A stretch of DNA of 64,000 nucleotides from Thermoleophilaceae bacterium (GCA_030447725.1 JAUJOQ010000009.1:1-64000), one strand, 5' to 3'; shown: positions 7,796 through 17,692, counted from the stretch's first letter. Notes: generated from the letters alone by a model not told the origin. Numbers and translations: made by a program.

Positions 7796-8796
7796 TAGAC
7801 ACCTTCCCTGTCACGAAGGCGGATGAGCCCTTGGAAGGCATGGCCAGTCCGGGCTTGGCGCTGGATGGCGACTGTCAACTTGTCATACAGCTCCGGCAGA
7901 AGCGCGGGCATCGATGCGGCTTGCACAAGCTCGGCTATCGCTTCGCCACGACTGCCGTCATAGAGCTGCGGCGCCCAGAAGTTGATCACTCTCTGCTCCC
8001 ATTCGGTCAGGGCGTCCACTGGATCCGAATCGTCTCCGGCGTCCCTAAGCCGGTTGGCTTCGACGCCGACCCTGCCCATCGCCAGCGACGCCAAGGACGT
8101 CCAGACCTGACTGACGATCGTGTCGAACATCGCATCGCGGACCCGCAGGTTCGCGCCGCGAGGGGCTTTCGTCAGGGCTACCTTCTTGAAGTGGTCAATG
8201 TCCTCGTTCAACCAGAGGATCGGGGTGTCCCGGTCGGAGTCGAGTGTGTAGAGGAGATCAGGATTGCGGCTCCTAAGCGGGCTCCCGCTTTCCCGGAAGC
8301 TTTCGAAGCGGATATCGAGGTAGCCCCCCGCGGGCACCGGCGCCTCGTCGATCTCGACCGTGACGCTCTCGCCGGTAGACAGCACGGCGGCCGTGTGGCC
8401 TGCGTAGCGCTCATCGGTCGCCGGCGCCGTGCGAACCAAGCGTGGCTCAAGCTTGATTTCTCCCGCCAGCTCGGCCTTGGGGATTGTCAGATCGATCGCC
8501 CAGACGTCGCCCGCCCGCTCCAGCCTGAGAGCCTCTCGACGTCGGGACGCGATCCCCTGGAGCGCAACCAGAAGAACAACTGGCGGGTCCTCCAGCTCAT
8601 CGGGGGGAATCACGCGATCGAGGATGTCGTCGCCGACAGTGACCTCGAGCCGCAGTTCAATCGGCTCGTCGTCGGGTACTCCGCGGGCGATGATGCGGCC
8701 AGTATCGGAGACCTCGATGTCCCCCGTAGTCGGGAGACACCTGAGCTCCAGCGAGCCTTCCGCCGCGGGGTACGGGAAGAATTGAGCACGGCTCAC
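7795..8796 (-). CDS. Unrecognised 333-residue protein of the GHKL-Vsr operon
   Basis: I do not recognise this protein. The first 180 residues look beta-rich (alternating hydrophobics such as GSLELRCLPTTGDIEVSD and YLDIRFESFRE), while the last 150 look helical (LWLNEDIDHFKKVAL, SQVWTSLASLAMGRVG, LTEWEQRVINFWAPQLYDG). There is no signal peptide, membrane helix, Walker motif or evident nuclease motif. Its start overlaps the stop of the GHKL ATPase gene by 4 bp and its stop overlaps the next start, so it is made stoichiometrically with them. A partner or adaptor of the ATPase is a reasonable inference only. Confidence 0.6.
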   Translation of the reverse strand: MSRAQFFPYPAAEGSLELRCLPTTGDIEVSDTGRIIARGVPDDEPIELRLEVTVGDDILDRVIPPDELEDPPVVLLVALQGIASRRREALRLERAGDVWAIDLTIPKAELAGEIKLEPRLVRTAPATDERYAGHTAAVLSTGESVTVEIDEAPVPAGGYLDIRFESFRESGSPLRSRNPDLLYTLDSDRDTPILWLNEDIDHFKKVALTKAPRGANLRVRDAMFDTIVSQVWTSLASLAMGRVGVEANRLRDAGDDSDPVDALTEWEQRVINFWAPQLYDGSRGEAIAELVQAASMPALLPELYDKLTVAIQRQARTGHAFQGLIRLRDREGV

Positions 8797-10670
8797 GAGG
8801 TTCCCGCCTTTCGGCCACGAAGGTCGAGCCCCAGTCGCACGCGCCTCGGATCCCTCGATGGCAGCTCAGCGAGCTCGGTGCTAGACCCAGCGAAGCTGAC
8901 CTCGCTCGCCCCAGCGCTTACGTCGACCCTGACTGAGCCATCAGCTTTCACGCCATCGAACGTGGCGCCCTCGCTGACATGCAGATCCCGGATGGGCACG
9001 CGTTCCCCCTGGGCGGTACTCGCTCCGCTCCCTTCCTGATCCAGATACAGAGCGATGTCGAAACCCCAGTCGAGTCTCCGGTCGGCATCATCCACGGGCT
9101 TTCTGATGAAGCGTCCGTCGAACTCCCAGGCCCCGGCGTGAAGCGCGGCGCTGGCATCTGCGAGCCGGAACGTCTCCTCGCGCACCGGCGCTCCCGATCC
9201 GGGTAGCGGGAACAGACGCTTGAGGGCATCCGGACCCTCATCGGATTCGGTCACCTTCTCGCGGGTGAGTTCGCGAATGGCGCTCTCGATCTGCGCGAAG
9301 AGCCCGTCCAAGGCCCTCCTGAAGCCGTGGCGGTACTCCGCCTTGATACGCTCGGTTCGGGAGGTCCACTCCGAATGGGCGGGAGGTTCCGCAGCGCGCA
9401 GGAACTCCTCGAGGGCCTCATCGGAGGCATCGTTCCCATGGGCGCCGCCCGCAAGGAGTACCGCATGGAACGCTTGGTCCGCGCCTGCCGGGCTCCGGAC
9501 GTCGTGGTACCGCACAACCATGCCCGTGCCACGCTGCAGGGCAACCGTGTTCCGGTGTTCTCCCTCCCCCGATTCGGCAAGTCGAATCCGCAGGCTGACG
9601 GATGCCTCCGTCTGCTCGCGGGGATGATCGAACCGTTCGGACTTTTGACCCGGGACGGTTATGGGAATCTCGTACGCCAGAACATCCCCGGGTTCTTCGG
9701 CAGTCTCGCCGACCGTGGCGGGCTCCTGCTGCGCGTGAACAAAGGGAAGCGTTTCCGGCGTTACTCCCTCGGCGCGCCGGAAGAAGATCTGCTCCTCGTC
9801 CTCCCAGCCCGCGACCTGAATCGTGAGCTCGTTTGCATGCAGAGCCGGCCAGAACCAGCGGGTTGCAGATGTGACCATGTCGTCGCAGAGATCGGCGATG
9901 TCCTGCTCGACCTCTCGTCCCGGCTCGTCGAACCCCACGATCAGGATGCTCGTCCCCGTGGCATCCCAGGCACGGTCGATGTACGTCTCGTCGGCGATCG
10001 CGTGTGCCGAGTCACCGAATACCGAGACGGCCCGGGCGGCGTCCGGATCCGGCACCCCGTACCAGCCGGAACCCTCCCAATTGTCGCCACCTGCCTCGTG
10101 CGCGGGCAGCACGGTACGTCCTATGAACCTAAAGTCGTGGGTGTCGTTCGGAGACGACGAAAAGAGGACAGTCGACAGACCGGAAAAGCGCCACAGCACG
10201 GACTTGCCAAGCCCGAAGCTGCCGCCCGACGCTCGCCGGTCTGCTGAGGTGATCAGCTCATGGCGGCAGAGAGCGGCGAAGTTGAAGTCGTCCTCTTCGC
10301 CGCCCGTGAGACCGTGGGTATTGGCGTCCTCGATCCGCAAAATTCGCAGCCGACCTTCGGCGATCTCGCCAAGTCCCTCCCGCAGCCTGGGCCCGATAGT
10401 CACGAGCGCCGGGTTTGCGGCGGCCTCGACGTGTTCCCGTAGCTCGGGCCATTGCAGGGCGGCCAGAAAGGCCTCCAGTTCAGGGCCCGAGATCTCCTTG
10501 AGGGTGAACCGGACGTGCACCGGGTCCGCCCCGAGTCGCTGATCGCGTGCGTTCTGGAGAACCTCCCGCACGAACGCGTCCAACGTGGGGTCAAACACCT
10601 GGGCGTTCGCGAGGCCTCCCCGCCGGGCGCCCGACGGGGGCGCTGGGTCAAATATCCATTCGAGACTCAT
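8793..10670 (-). CDS. GHKL (Hsp90/MutL/MORC-type) ATPase
   Basis: 625 residues from ATG 10670 (MSLEWIFDP). The N-terminal third shows the Bergerat ATP-binding fold: N-box REVLQNARDQ with Asn at about residue 40, a G1-like box LRILRIEDANTHGL near residue 115, and the glycine-rich lid GGSFGLGKSVLW near 155. No HisKA or receiver domain follows, so it is not a sensor kinase. The remainder, with acidic stretches and a beta-rich C-terminus (DLHVSEGATFDG), resembles MORC/MutL-like ATPases described in bacterial restriction-modification loci. It heads a leftward operon with the 333-aa protein, DUF6339-like protein and Vsr. Expected role: an ATP-gated clamp or switch on DNA controlling the nuclease. 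An extended start at 10715 is possible but has no support. Confidence 0.8.
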   Translation of the reverse strand: MSLEWIFDPAPPSGARRGGLANAQVFDPTLDAFVREVLQNARDQRLGADPVHVRFTLKEISGPELEAFLAALQWPELREHVEAAANPALVTIGPRLREGLGEIAEGRLRILRIEDANTHGLTGGEEDDFNFAALCRHELITSADRRASGGSFGLGKSVLWRFSGLSTVLFSSSPNDTHDFRFIGRTVLPAHEAGGDNWEGSGWYGVPDPDAARAVSVFGDSAHAIADETYIDRAWDATGTSILIVGFDEPGREVEQDIADLCDDMVTSATRWFWPALHANELTIQVAGWEDEEQIFFRRAEGVTPETLPFVHAQQEPATVGETAEEPGDVLAYEIPITVPGQKSERFDHPREQTEASVSLRIRLAESGEGEHRNTVALQRGTGMVVRYHDVRSPAGADQAFHAVLLAGGAHGNDASDEALEEFLRAAEPPAHSEWTSRTERIKAEYRHGFRRALDGLFAQIESAIRELTREKVTESDEGPDALKRLFPLPGSGAPVREETFRLADASAALHAGAWEFDGRFIRKPVDDADRRLDWGFDIALYLDQEGSGASTAQGERVPIRDLHVSEGATFDGVKADGSVRVDVSAGASEVSFAGSSTELAELPSRDPRRVRLGLDLRGRKAGTS

Positions 10671-10824
10671 CGAGGCGGCTCCCCTGCTGGTCGATGCGGG
10701 GGAGGGACCGTACATCTATCACCGCTCTCCGTGACCCGTCCATCGCGAGCCGTGCGGTGGCCGAGCAGGCGATTAGCGGTTAGCGTTGTCAGCTGTTGGC
10801 GAAAGGTACGACCAGGGGAGCGGA
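10671..10824. promoter_or_regulatory. Shared divergent promoter region of the two defence operons
   Basis: Only about 154 bp separate the GHKL ATPase start (10670, leftward) from the helicase start (10825, rightward), so both operons must be driven from here. The right half contains the direct repeat TTAGCGGTTAGCG (about 10774-10786). An AGGGGAG Shine-Dalgarno at 10814-10820 precedes GTG 10825 and is why I prefer it over the upstream TTG at 10786. No -10/-35 pair is convincing. Confidence 0.4.
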
Positions 10825-13587
10825 GTGGCAGCTGTTCATCCGGAGCTACCGCAGGAGCAGGCCTATGTGGACCACGCTGACCGCTGCCGAAAGGAAATGG
10901 AAGCGCGCCGACTCCGTCTCGCAGAGGGAGGGGCCGACCAGTTCGCGGCCCGCAAGCTCAGACAGTTCGCGCAGAACCAGATCGGAATCTCCGACGAGAA
11001 AAGCCTCTGTATAGGAAGAATCGATCTCGAGACGGGGGCGACGCACTACATCGGTGGCCAGCGGATCGTCGAACCGTCGGGGGCGCTCGTGGTCATCAAC
11101 TGGCAGGCACCGGCCGCGGCCCCCTTCTACACCGCCTCGCAGCAGGACCCCACTGGGCTGGTTCGCCGACGCCGCTTCCGGATCGACGGGACGCGAGTCA
11201 CCCGGATCGACGACGAGGAGTTTGGCGCCGCCAAGGGCCCCTCTGCGGCGACGGCTCAGCGGCCTCCCGAACGGCCCCGGAAGCCGCAAGTGCCTCCGTG
11301 GGACATGCCCTCCCAGGTTCCTTCGATGCCGGAGCCAACCGCAGCCGACCTGAGCGGTACCGACGCCCTGCTTGCGGATCTCGAGAGGTCCCGTACGCCG
11401 ACGATGCAGGACATCGTCGCCACCATCCAGGCCGACCAGTACCGGCTCATCAGTCACGGGATCGAGGACACGCTCGCGATCCAGGGTGGGCCCGGGACCG
11501 GCAAGACGGCCGTGGGGCTCCACCGTGCGGCCTGGCTGCTCTTCAACTACCGCGAGGACCTCGCGCAGTCGGGCGTGCTCGTTGTGGGACCAAACCGGGC
11601 CTTCATGGAATACGTGTCGATGGTGCTGCCCTCACTGGGTGAGCGCGCCGTCGACCAGAGCGATGTCAACCATCTGTTTCCAGGGGCCAGAGTGCGTGCG
11701 ACCGACGAGGGGCGCCTCCAGCGTCTCAAGGGCGATCCCCGGATGGCCGACGTGCTCCGGCAGGCCGTCCATCAGCGAATTCGCCCGATCGAGGAGCCAC
11801 TGGGCCTCAGGGTGCTCAACACCCGTTTCGAGGTGGCGCCAGAGGCGGCGGTCGAGTTCATCCAGCGCACCCGGGATGGCGACCGCTCCTACCTCGCCGG
11901 ACGAACCCGTTTTCAGGACCTGATCGCCAACCACGCATACGAAGCGTTCCGGACGTCGATACGGCGCCTTGACCAGCGCTGGACACGCGAAGAGTTCATG
12001 GCCGAGCTCGGGGTCCAGCGGGAGTGGACCAACGCCCTCGATCGCATGTGGCCGACGGAGTCGGCGGTGGAGATCGTCCGCGAGCTCTTCGACAACGAGA
12101 GACAGCTGCGACGGGCGAGCGACGGGATCCTGTCCGAGGATGAGGTCGCGCAGCTTCGGCGCCGTCGCCACCAGAACGTGAGGAAGGAGCCATGGACCAG
12201 TGCGGACCTGCCGCTTCTCGACGAGGCCGAGCACCTTCTTTCCGGTCGGGTCGAGTCCTACGGGTACGTCATCGCCGACGAGGTGCAGGACCTGACGCCG
12301 ATGCAGTTCCGAATGATCGCCCGCCGGGCGCGCGGGGCACGGCTCACTGTCGTAGGTGACATCGCCCAGTCCACTGGGATCTGGCGCTACCGCGACTGGC
12401 CAGAGCTTCTGGCGAATCTGCCTTCAGGGGGGGAGGCGGAGTTGGCAGAACTTACCGTGGGTTACCGCGTGCCATCGCAGATCATGGATTTGGCGGGACG
12501 CCTGGTTCCCCACATCACAGGAGACCTCGCGGTGCCCCGGTCGGTACGACGAGGGCCGGAAGACCCACGGATCGTCCACGCGACGACGGGCGCCTTGCCC
12601 GAGTCGGTAGCCGAGGTGGTGCGCCGAAGGTCTGACGAGAGCCGCACCCTGGGAGTGATCGCCCCCGAACCGTTGCTCGCCAGTCTGCGAGCAGCGCTGG
12701 AGGAGGCTGATATCAAGGCGGGTGATCCGGAGTCTGACGGCCTCGGCCGGCGGGTGACCCTGCTGCGGCCGGAAGGGGCCAAGGGCCTCGAGTTTGACAA
12801 CGTCGTTGTGGTGGAGCCCGCCGCCATCGTTGGCAGTTCCGGCGACTTCGCCCCCCTCTATGTCGCACTAACCCGGGCGACACGCACTTTGTCGATAGTC
12901 CACGCCGAGCCGCTTCCCGCAGAGCTGGAGCTCCTCTCCGACGACCAGAATCCGGTCAGCGAGGATTCCGAGAGAGTCCGGAACCCTCCAGATGAACCGA
13001 CGGCGCAGGCAGCGCTCGTGGAAACCGAACTGGGTCCCCGTTTCACCGAGGCGCTCATGCAGGCGAAGTTCCAGCACGGCGCTCAACGCCGAAGGGGGAC
13101 CGGCGTGCCGTACTTGGCCCACCTCATGGCGGTGACGGCGGCCGTGATCGAGGACGGGGGGAGCGAGGACGAGGCCATCGCTGCATTGCTGCACGACGTA
13201 GTCGAAGATCGCGGTGCTGAGCAGCTGGACGTGATTGCACGCCAGTTCGGCGAGCGCGTAGCCGGCATTGTGGCGGCCTGCACAGACCCGCCCCTGAACG
13301 GCTCCACCTGGAGAGAGGCCAAGCAGCAGCACCTTGCGGCACTCGAAAGCGCCGGGTCCGAGGTCCGGCGGGTCGCCTTGGCCGAGAAACTCGACAACGC
13401 CAGGGCGCTTCTGCGGGACTATCGACGAATCGGGGAGGGCCTCTGGGATCGCATGGAAGTCGATCCGGACGATCTCCTGTGGTACGTGGAGTCGGTCGCC
13501 GACCTCTTCGCAGGCGAGCGACCAACGCAGATGGGCACGGAACTACGGCAAACGGTCGAGGAGCTCTTGGAGCTCGTGACCAGTTGA
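10825..13587 (+). CDS. HelD/UvrD-like superfamily 1 helicase fused to a RelA/SpoT-type HD domain
   Basis: About 920 residues. The N-terminal region resembles HelD-family helicases (IGRIDLETG, YIGGQRIVE, WQAPAAAPFY). A Walker A loop GGPGTGKTAVG lies near residue 220 and Walker B with the SF1 motif YVIADEVQDLTPMQ near 480. Later helicase motifs include VVGDIAQSTG, GYRVPSQIM and PEGAKGLEFDNVVVVEP then YVALTRA. The last 180 residues are unrelated to HelD and match the HD phosphohydrolase of RelA/SpoT/MESH1: RRRGTGVPYLAHLMAV, ALLHDVVEDRG near residue 790, and the later VALAEKLDNARALLRDY. In RelA/SpoT this fold hydrolyses (p)ppGpp with Mn2+; here the substrate is unknown. First gene of the rightward operon; the methyltransferase follows after 40 bp. 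RNA-polymerase recycling (true HelD) is possible, but the context suggests defence. Confidence 0.85.
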   Translation: MAAVHPELPQEQAYVDHADRCRKEMEARRLRLAEGGADQFAARKLRQFAQNQIGISDEKSLCIGRIDLETGATHYIGGQRIVEPSGALVVINWQAPAAAPFYTASQQDPTGLVRRRRFRIDGTRVTRIDDEEFGAAKGPSAATAQRPPERPRKPQVPPWDMPSQVPSMPEPTAADLSGTDALLADLERSRTPTMQDIVATIQADQYRLISHGIEDTLAIQGGPGTGKTAVGLHRAAWLLFNYREDLAQSGVLVVGPNRAFMEYVSMVLPSLGERAVDQSDVNHLFPGARVRATDEGRLQRLKGDPRMADVLRQAVHQRIRPIEEPLGLRVLNTRFEVAPEAAVEFIQRTRDGDRSYLAGRTRFQDLIANHAYEAFRTSIRRLDQRWTREEFMAELGVQREWTNALDRMWPTESAVEIVRELFDNERQLRRASDGILSEDEVAQLRRRRHQNVRKEPWTSADLPLLDEAEHLLSGRVESYGYVIADEVQDLTPMQFRMIARRARGARLTVVGDIAQSTGIWRYRDWPELLANLPSGGEAELAELTVGYRVPSQIMDLAGRLVPHITGDLAVPRSVRRGPEDPRIVHATTGALPESVAEVVRRRSDESRTLGVIAPEPLLASLRAALEEADIKAGDPESDGLGRRVTLLRPEGAKGLEFDNVVVVEPAAIVGSSGDFAPLYVALTRATRTLSIVHAEPLPAELELLSDDQNPVSEDSERVRNPPDEPTAQAALVETELGPRFTEALMQAKFQHGAQRRRGTGVPYLAHLMAVTAAVIEDGGSEDEAIAALLHDVVEDRGAEQLDVIARQFGERVAGIVAACTDPPLNGSTWREAKQQHLAALESAGSEVRRVALAEKLDNARALLRDYRRIGEGLWDRMEVDPDDLLWYVESVADLFAGERPTQMGTELRQTVEELLELVTS

Positions 13588-13627
13588 CGCCGGCAGACGG
13601 GCCTTCGAGCGGGACGAACCCCCGGTA

Positions 13628-16600
13628 GTGGGCCGTACCGGGATACAGCCGGGCGAGTTCCTGTCCGATCGCGATGCGCGTCGTTGGTCCCTGCCAGAAG
13701 GGACCACTTCATCGTTGTCTGCCAACGAGCTGTTCCTGGGGGAGGGCGAGAACGCACTCGAGGTCGTGACATGCGAGGCCGAGTCGCGTCCGCGAGCCGG
13801 CGACCTTCGCAAGCTCTGGCTTGCTCGCCAGGGGCGACGGGCAAGCCCGCTGCTCCTGGTCGCCTCATATCCGACGGGGTCGGGTACGGAAACGGCCCTG
13901 TGTGGCCCCGTTGGCGAGCAGCCGCCCGTTCTTGCTGACATCGGGGTCTCGCAGGCCGAGCGCCTGGCAGCGGCGGCACTCTCGGAGCCAAACCGTCATG
14001 CCGCCATCCGGTTCCTGACGGCGATGCTTCCGGACATCGGCGCGGACATGGCCGGCCTACGCAACTCGGGGCTCCTGGCCACGCAGGAGCTGCGTAGCGG
14101 TGTTCCTGCCCGTGTCGACTGGGGCGAGGCCTGTCAGCGAAGCGCGCCCCTTCTCTCGTCCCGCGGAAGGACTCTGGTCGAGAGCCTGGGTTTCGGGATC
14201 GACCAGCTGTCCACGAGCTCCTCGATGCTCACCGTCACCCGTGGTGGGCGCAGGGCAGTCGCGGTCTTCCTGGACGAGGGCGAGACCTTCGAAGATCCAG
14301 CCTCCCGCTTCGGGGCGAGCCCGGTGTCGCACGCGCTGGCTCTGGCTGACAGGGAAGGTGTGCCCTGGGTGATGCTCACCCGGGCCCGCCAGATTCGGCT
14401 CTATGCGGCGAAGGCCGACACCGGCGTTGGCCGCAAGGGCAGGTCGGAGACGTTCGTCGAGGTCAACCTCGCCCTGCTGCCCGAGGATCGTGCAGGGTAC
14501 CTCTCGCTGCTTTTCTCGTCCGAGGCGCTCGGGGAGGGAGGCACGCTGGATGAGGTGTTGGCCAGCTCCGCCGACTTCGCAGCCGACTTGGCAGTGCGTC
14601 TGCGCGAGCGCGTCTACGTGGATGTCGTCCCCCGTCTGGCGGAAGCGATCGCGTCGCGGCTTGATTCGCATGCCGATCTGAGTGACGAGACACTGGACCA
14701 GGCGTACGAGCGGACGTTGACCGTGCTCTTCCGGTTGCTTTTCCTCGCGTACGCCGAGGACAAGGACCTGCTGCCCTACCACACAAACGGGCGGTACGCC
14801 GACCACTCGCTGAAGCGGATTGCGCGCCGCCTGGCTGAGGACCGGCAGAAGGGACACGTTGAGTTCGACCGCGGCGCCGTCGACCACTGGGAGGACATCT
14901 CGCAGCTGTGGCGTGCAGTGGACAGGGGAAACAGCGCCTGGGGGGTTCCCGGCTACAACGGCGGCCTGTTCTCCGTCGACCCGAAGGTCAGCCCGGCCGG
15001 GGCTGCGCTGGCGGCCCTGGAGCTGTCCGACGCCGAGTTCGGGCCGGCGCTGTCAGCTCTGCTCGTCGACGAGGGCCCCGACGGCCTGATCGGCCCGGTT
15101 GACTTTCGAAGCCTTTCAGTGAGGGAGTTCGGGACGATCTACGAGGGTCTGCTCGAATCGCAACTTTCCGTGGCTCCTTCCGATCTTACGCTTGACGGGA
15201 GGGGCCAGTTCGTGCCCGCAGGCAGGCGCGCGGACGTGGAGATCCCGGCTGGAAGCATCTACTTCCACAACCGCTCGGGCGCGCGGAAGGCCACCGGGTC
15301 GTACTTCACCAAGCCGTTCGCCGTCGACCATCTGCTGAACGAGTCGCTCGAGCCGGCGCTCGACGACCACCTCCGCCGGGTGAAGGATTTGCTGGACGCC
15401 GGTGACCAGGCCGCGGCTGCGGATGCCTTCTTCGACTTCCGCTGCGTGGACCTCGCGATGGGGTCGGGCCACTTCCTTGTTGCTTCCGTTGATCGGATCG
15501 AGGCCCGGCTTTCGGACTTCCTTGCGCTCAACCCCGTCCCGCCGGTGAACAGCGAGCTTGAGAAGCTCCGCCAAGCCGCGTTCGCCGCCCTGGGGGACTT
15601 GGCCGACGGCGTGGAGATCGAGACGACCAGTCTCCTCAGGCGACAGGTAGCGCGCCGATGCGTCTACGGCGTCGACGCAAACCGCGTGTCGGTCGAGCTG
15701 GCACGGCTTGCGCTTTGGATCCACACTTTCGTGCCGGGCCTGCCGCTGTCGTTCCTGGATCACAGTCTCGTGTTCGGCAACAGCCTGACCGGAATCGGGA
15801 CGCTCGACGAGGCCCTCGCACTGCTTGACCCCGAGGCAGCCGACACGGGAGCCCGCTCGCTCTTCGCGGACGAGATCGAGACTTTCCTCTCCCGGGCCGA
15901 GGATGCCCTGCGCCGGCTGGCGCGGACCACCGAGGCCACCGTGGCTGACGTCAAGGTTGCGCGCGCGGCCAACGAGGAGGCGGTCGCGGCGGTGCAGCCC
16001 GCCAAGGATCTGTTCGACCTGCTGGTGGCGGCCCGCCTCGACGAGGTCGCGATGCCGGTCACGGCCAGCGAAGAATCGATCGCCACGAACCCCCAGCTTC
16101 CGCAGGCTCGGAGCGTCGGTAACGACCTCGGCGCGATCCACTTTCCCGTGGCGTTTCCGGAAGTGTTCCTGCGCGAGCGTCCCGGATTCGACTGCATCAT
16201 CGGCAATCCGCCGTGGGAGGAGGCGACGGTCGAGGAACTGGGATTCTGGGCACTTCGTTTTCCGGGCCTCAAGAGCCTGACCTCGGCGGAGCAGAAGCGC
16301 GAGATCAGGGCGATCAGGTCGGAGCGCCCCGACCTGGTCGAAGAGTACGAACAGGCGGTAGACGAAGCCGAGTACGTTCGCGATGCGCTTGTGGCAGGTC
16401 CGTACCCGGGCATGGGGACTGGCGATCCGGACCTCTACAAGGCGTTCGCGTGGCGCTTCTGGACCCTCATGAGGGAAGGCGGTGCGGTCGGAGTGGTGCT
16501 GCCGAGATCCGCGTTGGCGGCGGCCGGAAGCGGTCCTTGGCGAAAAGCGGTGCTCGCCGGCGGCTCATTCACGGACGTCACGATGATGCTCAACACCCGA

Positions 16601-17692
16601 GGCTGGGTGTTCGATGACGCCGAGCATCGGTACACCATCGGTTTGGTTGCGCTCAGGCGCGGCACCAAGTTCTCCGGAACCTTGCGCTTGCGCGGTCCGT
16701 ACGCCTCTCTGGCCGCGTTTTGGCAAGGGGTCGAGGAGGAGCCGGCCGAGTTCACGAGCGACGAGTTCCGTACCTGGTCCGAGTCCGCGGCCTTCCCGCT
16801 GTTGCCGACCCCCCGGTCGGTCACCGTGTTCGCGCAGCTGCGGCGTCATCCCCGCATGGACGCTGCTCCCGGGGCGGGGGAAGGCGAGTTTTCCAGGCCA
16901 CGACCCGTGCGCGAGTTTGACGCGACGAATGACAAGCACCTCTTTGAGATGGAAGAGAAGCGCGGGCGATGGCCGGTCTTCAAGGGGGCGTCGTTCAACC
17001 TTTGGGAACCAGACACAGGTGTGCGGTACGCGTGGGCTGAGACTTCGCAAATCAGGGAGGCGCTGCAGTTCAAGCGGCTTCGACAGCAACGCTTGGCCCG
17101 CTCTGCTTTCAGCGGCTTTTCGCGGGAGTGGGCAGCGGACCCGGAAACGCTGCCCTGTCTTCGCCCGCGAATTGCGTTCCGTGACATTGCGCGCGCGACA
17201 GACTCGCGCACGGTCATTGCCGCGCTCGTGCCGCCGGAAATTGTGATCACCAACCAGGCCCCGTATCTCGTCTGGCCCGGGGGAGTCGAGCGCGACGAGG
17301 CCTACCTGCTCGGTGTGCTGTGCTCTATACCGCTGGACTGGTGCGCCCGCCGGACGGTCGAAACACACCTGAATTTTCACGTCTTCAACGCGTTGCCGAT
17401 CCCCCGCCCGGCACGAGATGCGGATCTCCGGCGGAGAGTGGAGCAAGTCGCAGGCCGGCTCGCCGCGAGGGACGACCGCTACGAGCAATGGGCCGACGCC
17501 GTTGGTGTTGACTTCGGACCCGTCGAGAGCGCAGACAAGGTCCAGATGGTCGCCGAGCTTGACGCACTCGTCGCCCTCCTCTACGAGCTCGACGAGGACG
17601 ACTTGACGCACATCTTCGAGACGTTTCACGCCGGCTGGGACTACACGGAGCGCCTCGACTTGGTGCTCGAACATTTCCGGGCCCACGCATGA
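13628..17692 (+). CDS. Eco57I/type IIG-like adenine-specific DNA methyltransferase
   Basis: 1354 residues from GTG 13628. The N-terminal 500 residues resemble the N-terminal region of type IIG/PglX-like enzymes (GASPVSHALALADREG, WVMLTRARQIRLYAAK). The methyltransferase core has the sequence GSYFTKPFAVDHLL, motif I DLAMGSGHFLVA near residue 610 and catalytic motif IV CIIGNPPWEE near 860. Then comes a target-recognition-like region (SFTDVTMMLNTRGW, NQAPYLVWP). I could not confirm a nuclease active site, so it may modify only and depend on the operon helicases for restriction, as in BREX or DISARM. Its TGA overlaps the ATG of the next gene by 4 bp. Expected role: N6-adenine methylation of self DNA. 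Confidence 0.85.
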   Translation: MGRTGIQPGEFLSDRDARRWSLPEGTTSSLSANELFLGEGENALEVVTCEAESRPRAGDLRKLWLARQGRRASPLLLVASYPTGSGTETALCGPVGEQPPVLADIGVSQAERLAAAALSEPNRHAAIRFLTAMLPDIGADMAGLRNSGLLATQELRSGVPARVDWGEACQRSAPLLSSRGRTLVESLGFGIDQLSTSSSMLTVTRGGRRAVAVFLDEGETFEDPASRFGASPVSHALALADREGVPWVMLTRARQIRLYAAKADTGVGRKGRSETFVEVNLALLPEDRAGYLSLLFSSEALGEGGTLDEVLASSADFAADLAVRLRERVYVDVVPRLAEAIASRLDSHADLSDETLDQAYERTLTVLFRLLFLAYAEDKDLLPYHTNGRYADHSLKRIARRLAEDRQKGHVEFDRGAVDHWEDISQLWRAVDRGNSAWGVPGYNGGLFSVDPKVSPAGAALAALELSDAEFGPALSALLVDEGPDGLIGPVDFRSLSVREFGTIYEGLLESQLSVAPSDLTLDGRGQFVPAGRRADVEIPAGSIYFHNRSGARKATGSYFTKPFAVDHLLNESLEPALDDHLRRVKDLLDAGDQAAAADAFFDFRCVDLAMGSGHFLVASVDRIEARLSDFLALNPVPPVNSELEKLRQAAFAALGDLADGVEIETTSLLRRQVARRCVYGVDANRVSVELARLALWIHTFVPGLPLSFLDHSLVFGNSLTGIGTLDEALALLDPEAADTGARSLFADEIETFLSRAEDALRRLARTTEATVADVKVARAANEEAVAAVQPAKDLFDLLVAARLDEVAMPVTASEESIATNPQLPQARSVGNDLGAIHFPVAFPEVFLRERPGFDCIIGNPPWEEATVEELGFWALRFPGLKSLTSAEQKREIRAIRSERPDLVEEYEQAVDEAEYVRDALVAGPYPGMGTGDPDLYKAFAWRFWTLMREGGAVGVVLPRSALAAAGSGPWRKAVLAGGSFTDVTMMLNTRGWVFDDAEHRYTIGLVALRRGTKFSGTLRLRGPYASLAAFWQGVEEEPAEFTSDEFRTWSESAAFPLLPTPRSVTVFAQLRRHPRMDAAPGAGEGEFSRPRPVREFDATNDKHLFEMEEKRGRWPVFKGASFNLWEPDTGVRYAWAETSQIREALQFKRLRQQRLARSAFSGFSREWAADPETLPCLRPRIAFRDIARATDSRTVIAALVPPEIVITNQAPYLVWPGGVERDEAYLLGVLCSIPLDWCARRTVETHLNFHVFNALPIPRPARDADLRRRVEQVAGRLAARDDRYEQWADAVGVDFGPVESADKVQMVAELDALVALLYELDEDDLTHIFETFHAGWDYTERLDLVLEHFRAHA

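Noticed and set aside
8793..10670. Reading the GHKL protein as a sensor histidine kinase
   Set aside because: There is no HisKA phospho-acceptor helix, no sensor or membrane segment, and no response regulator; the context is restriction-like.
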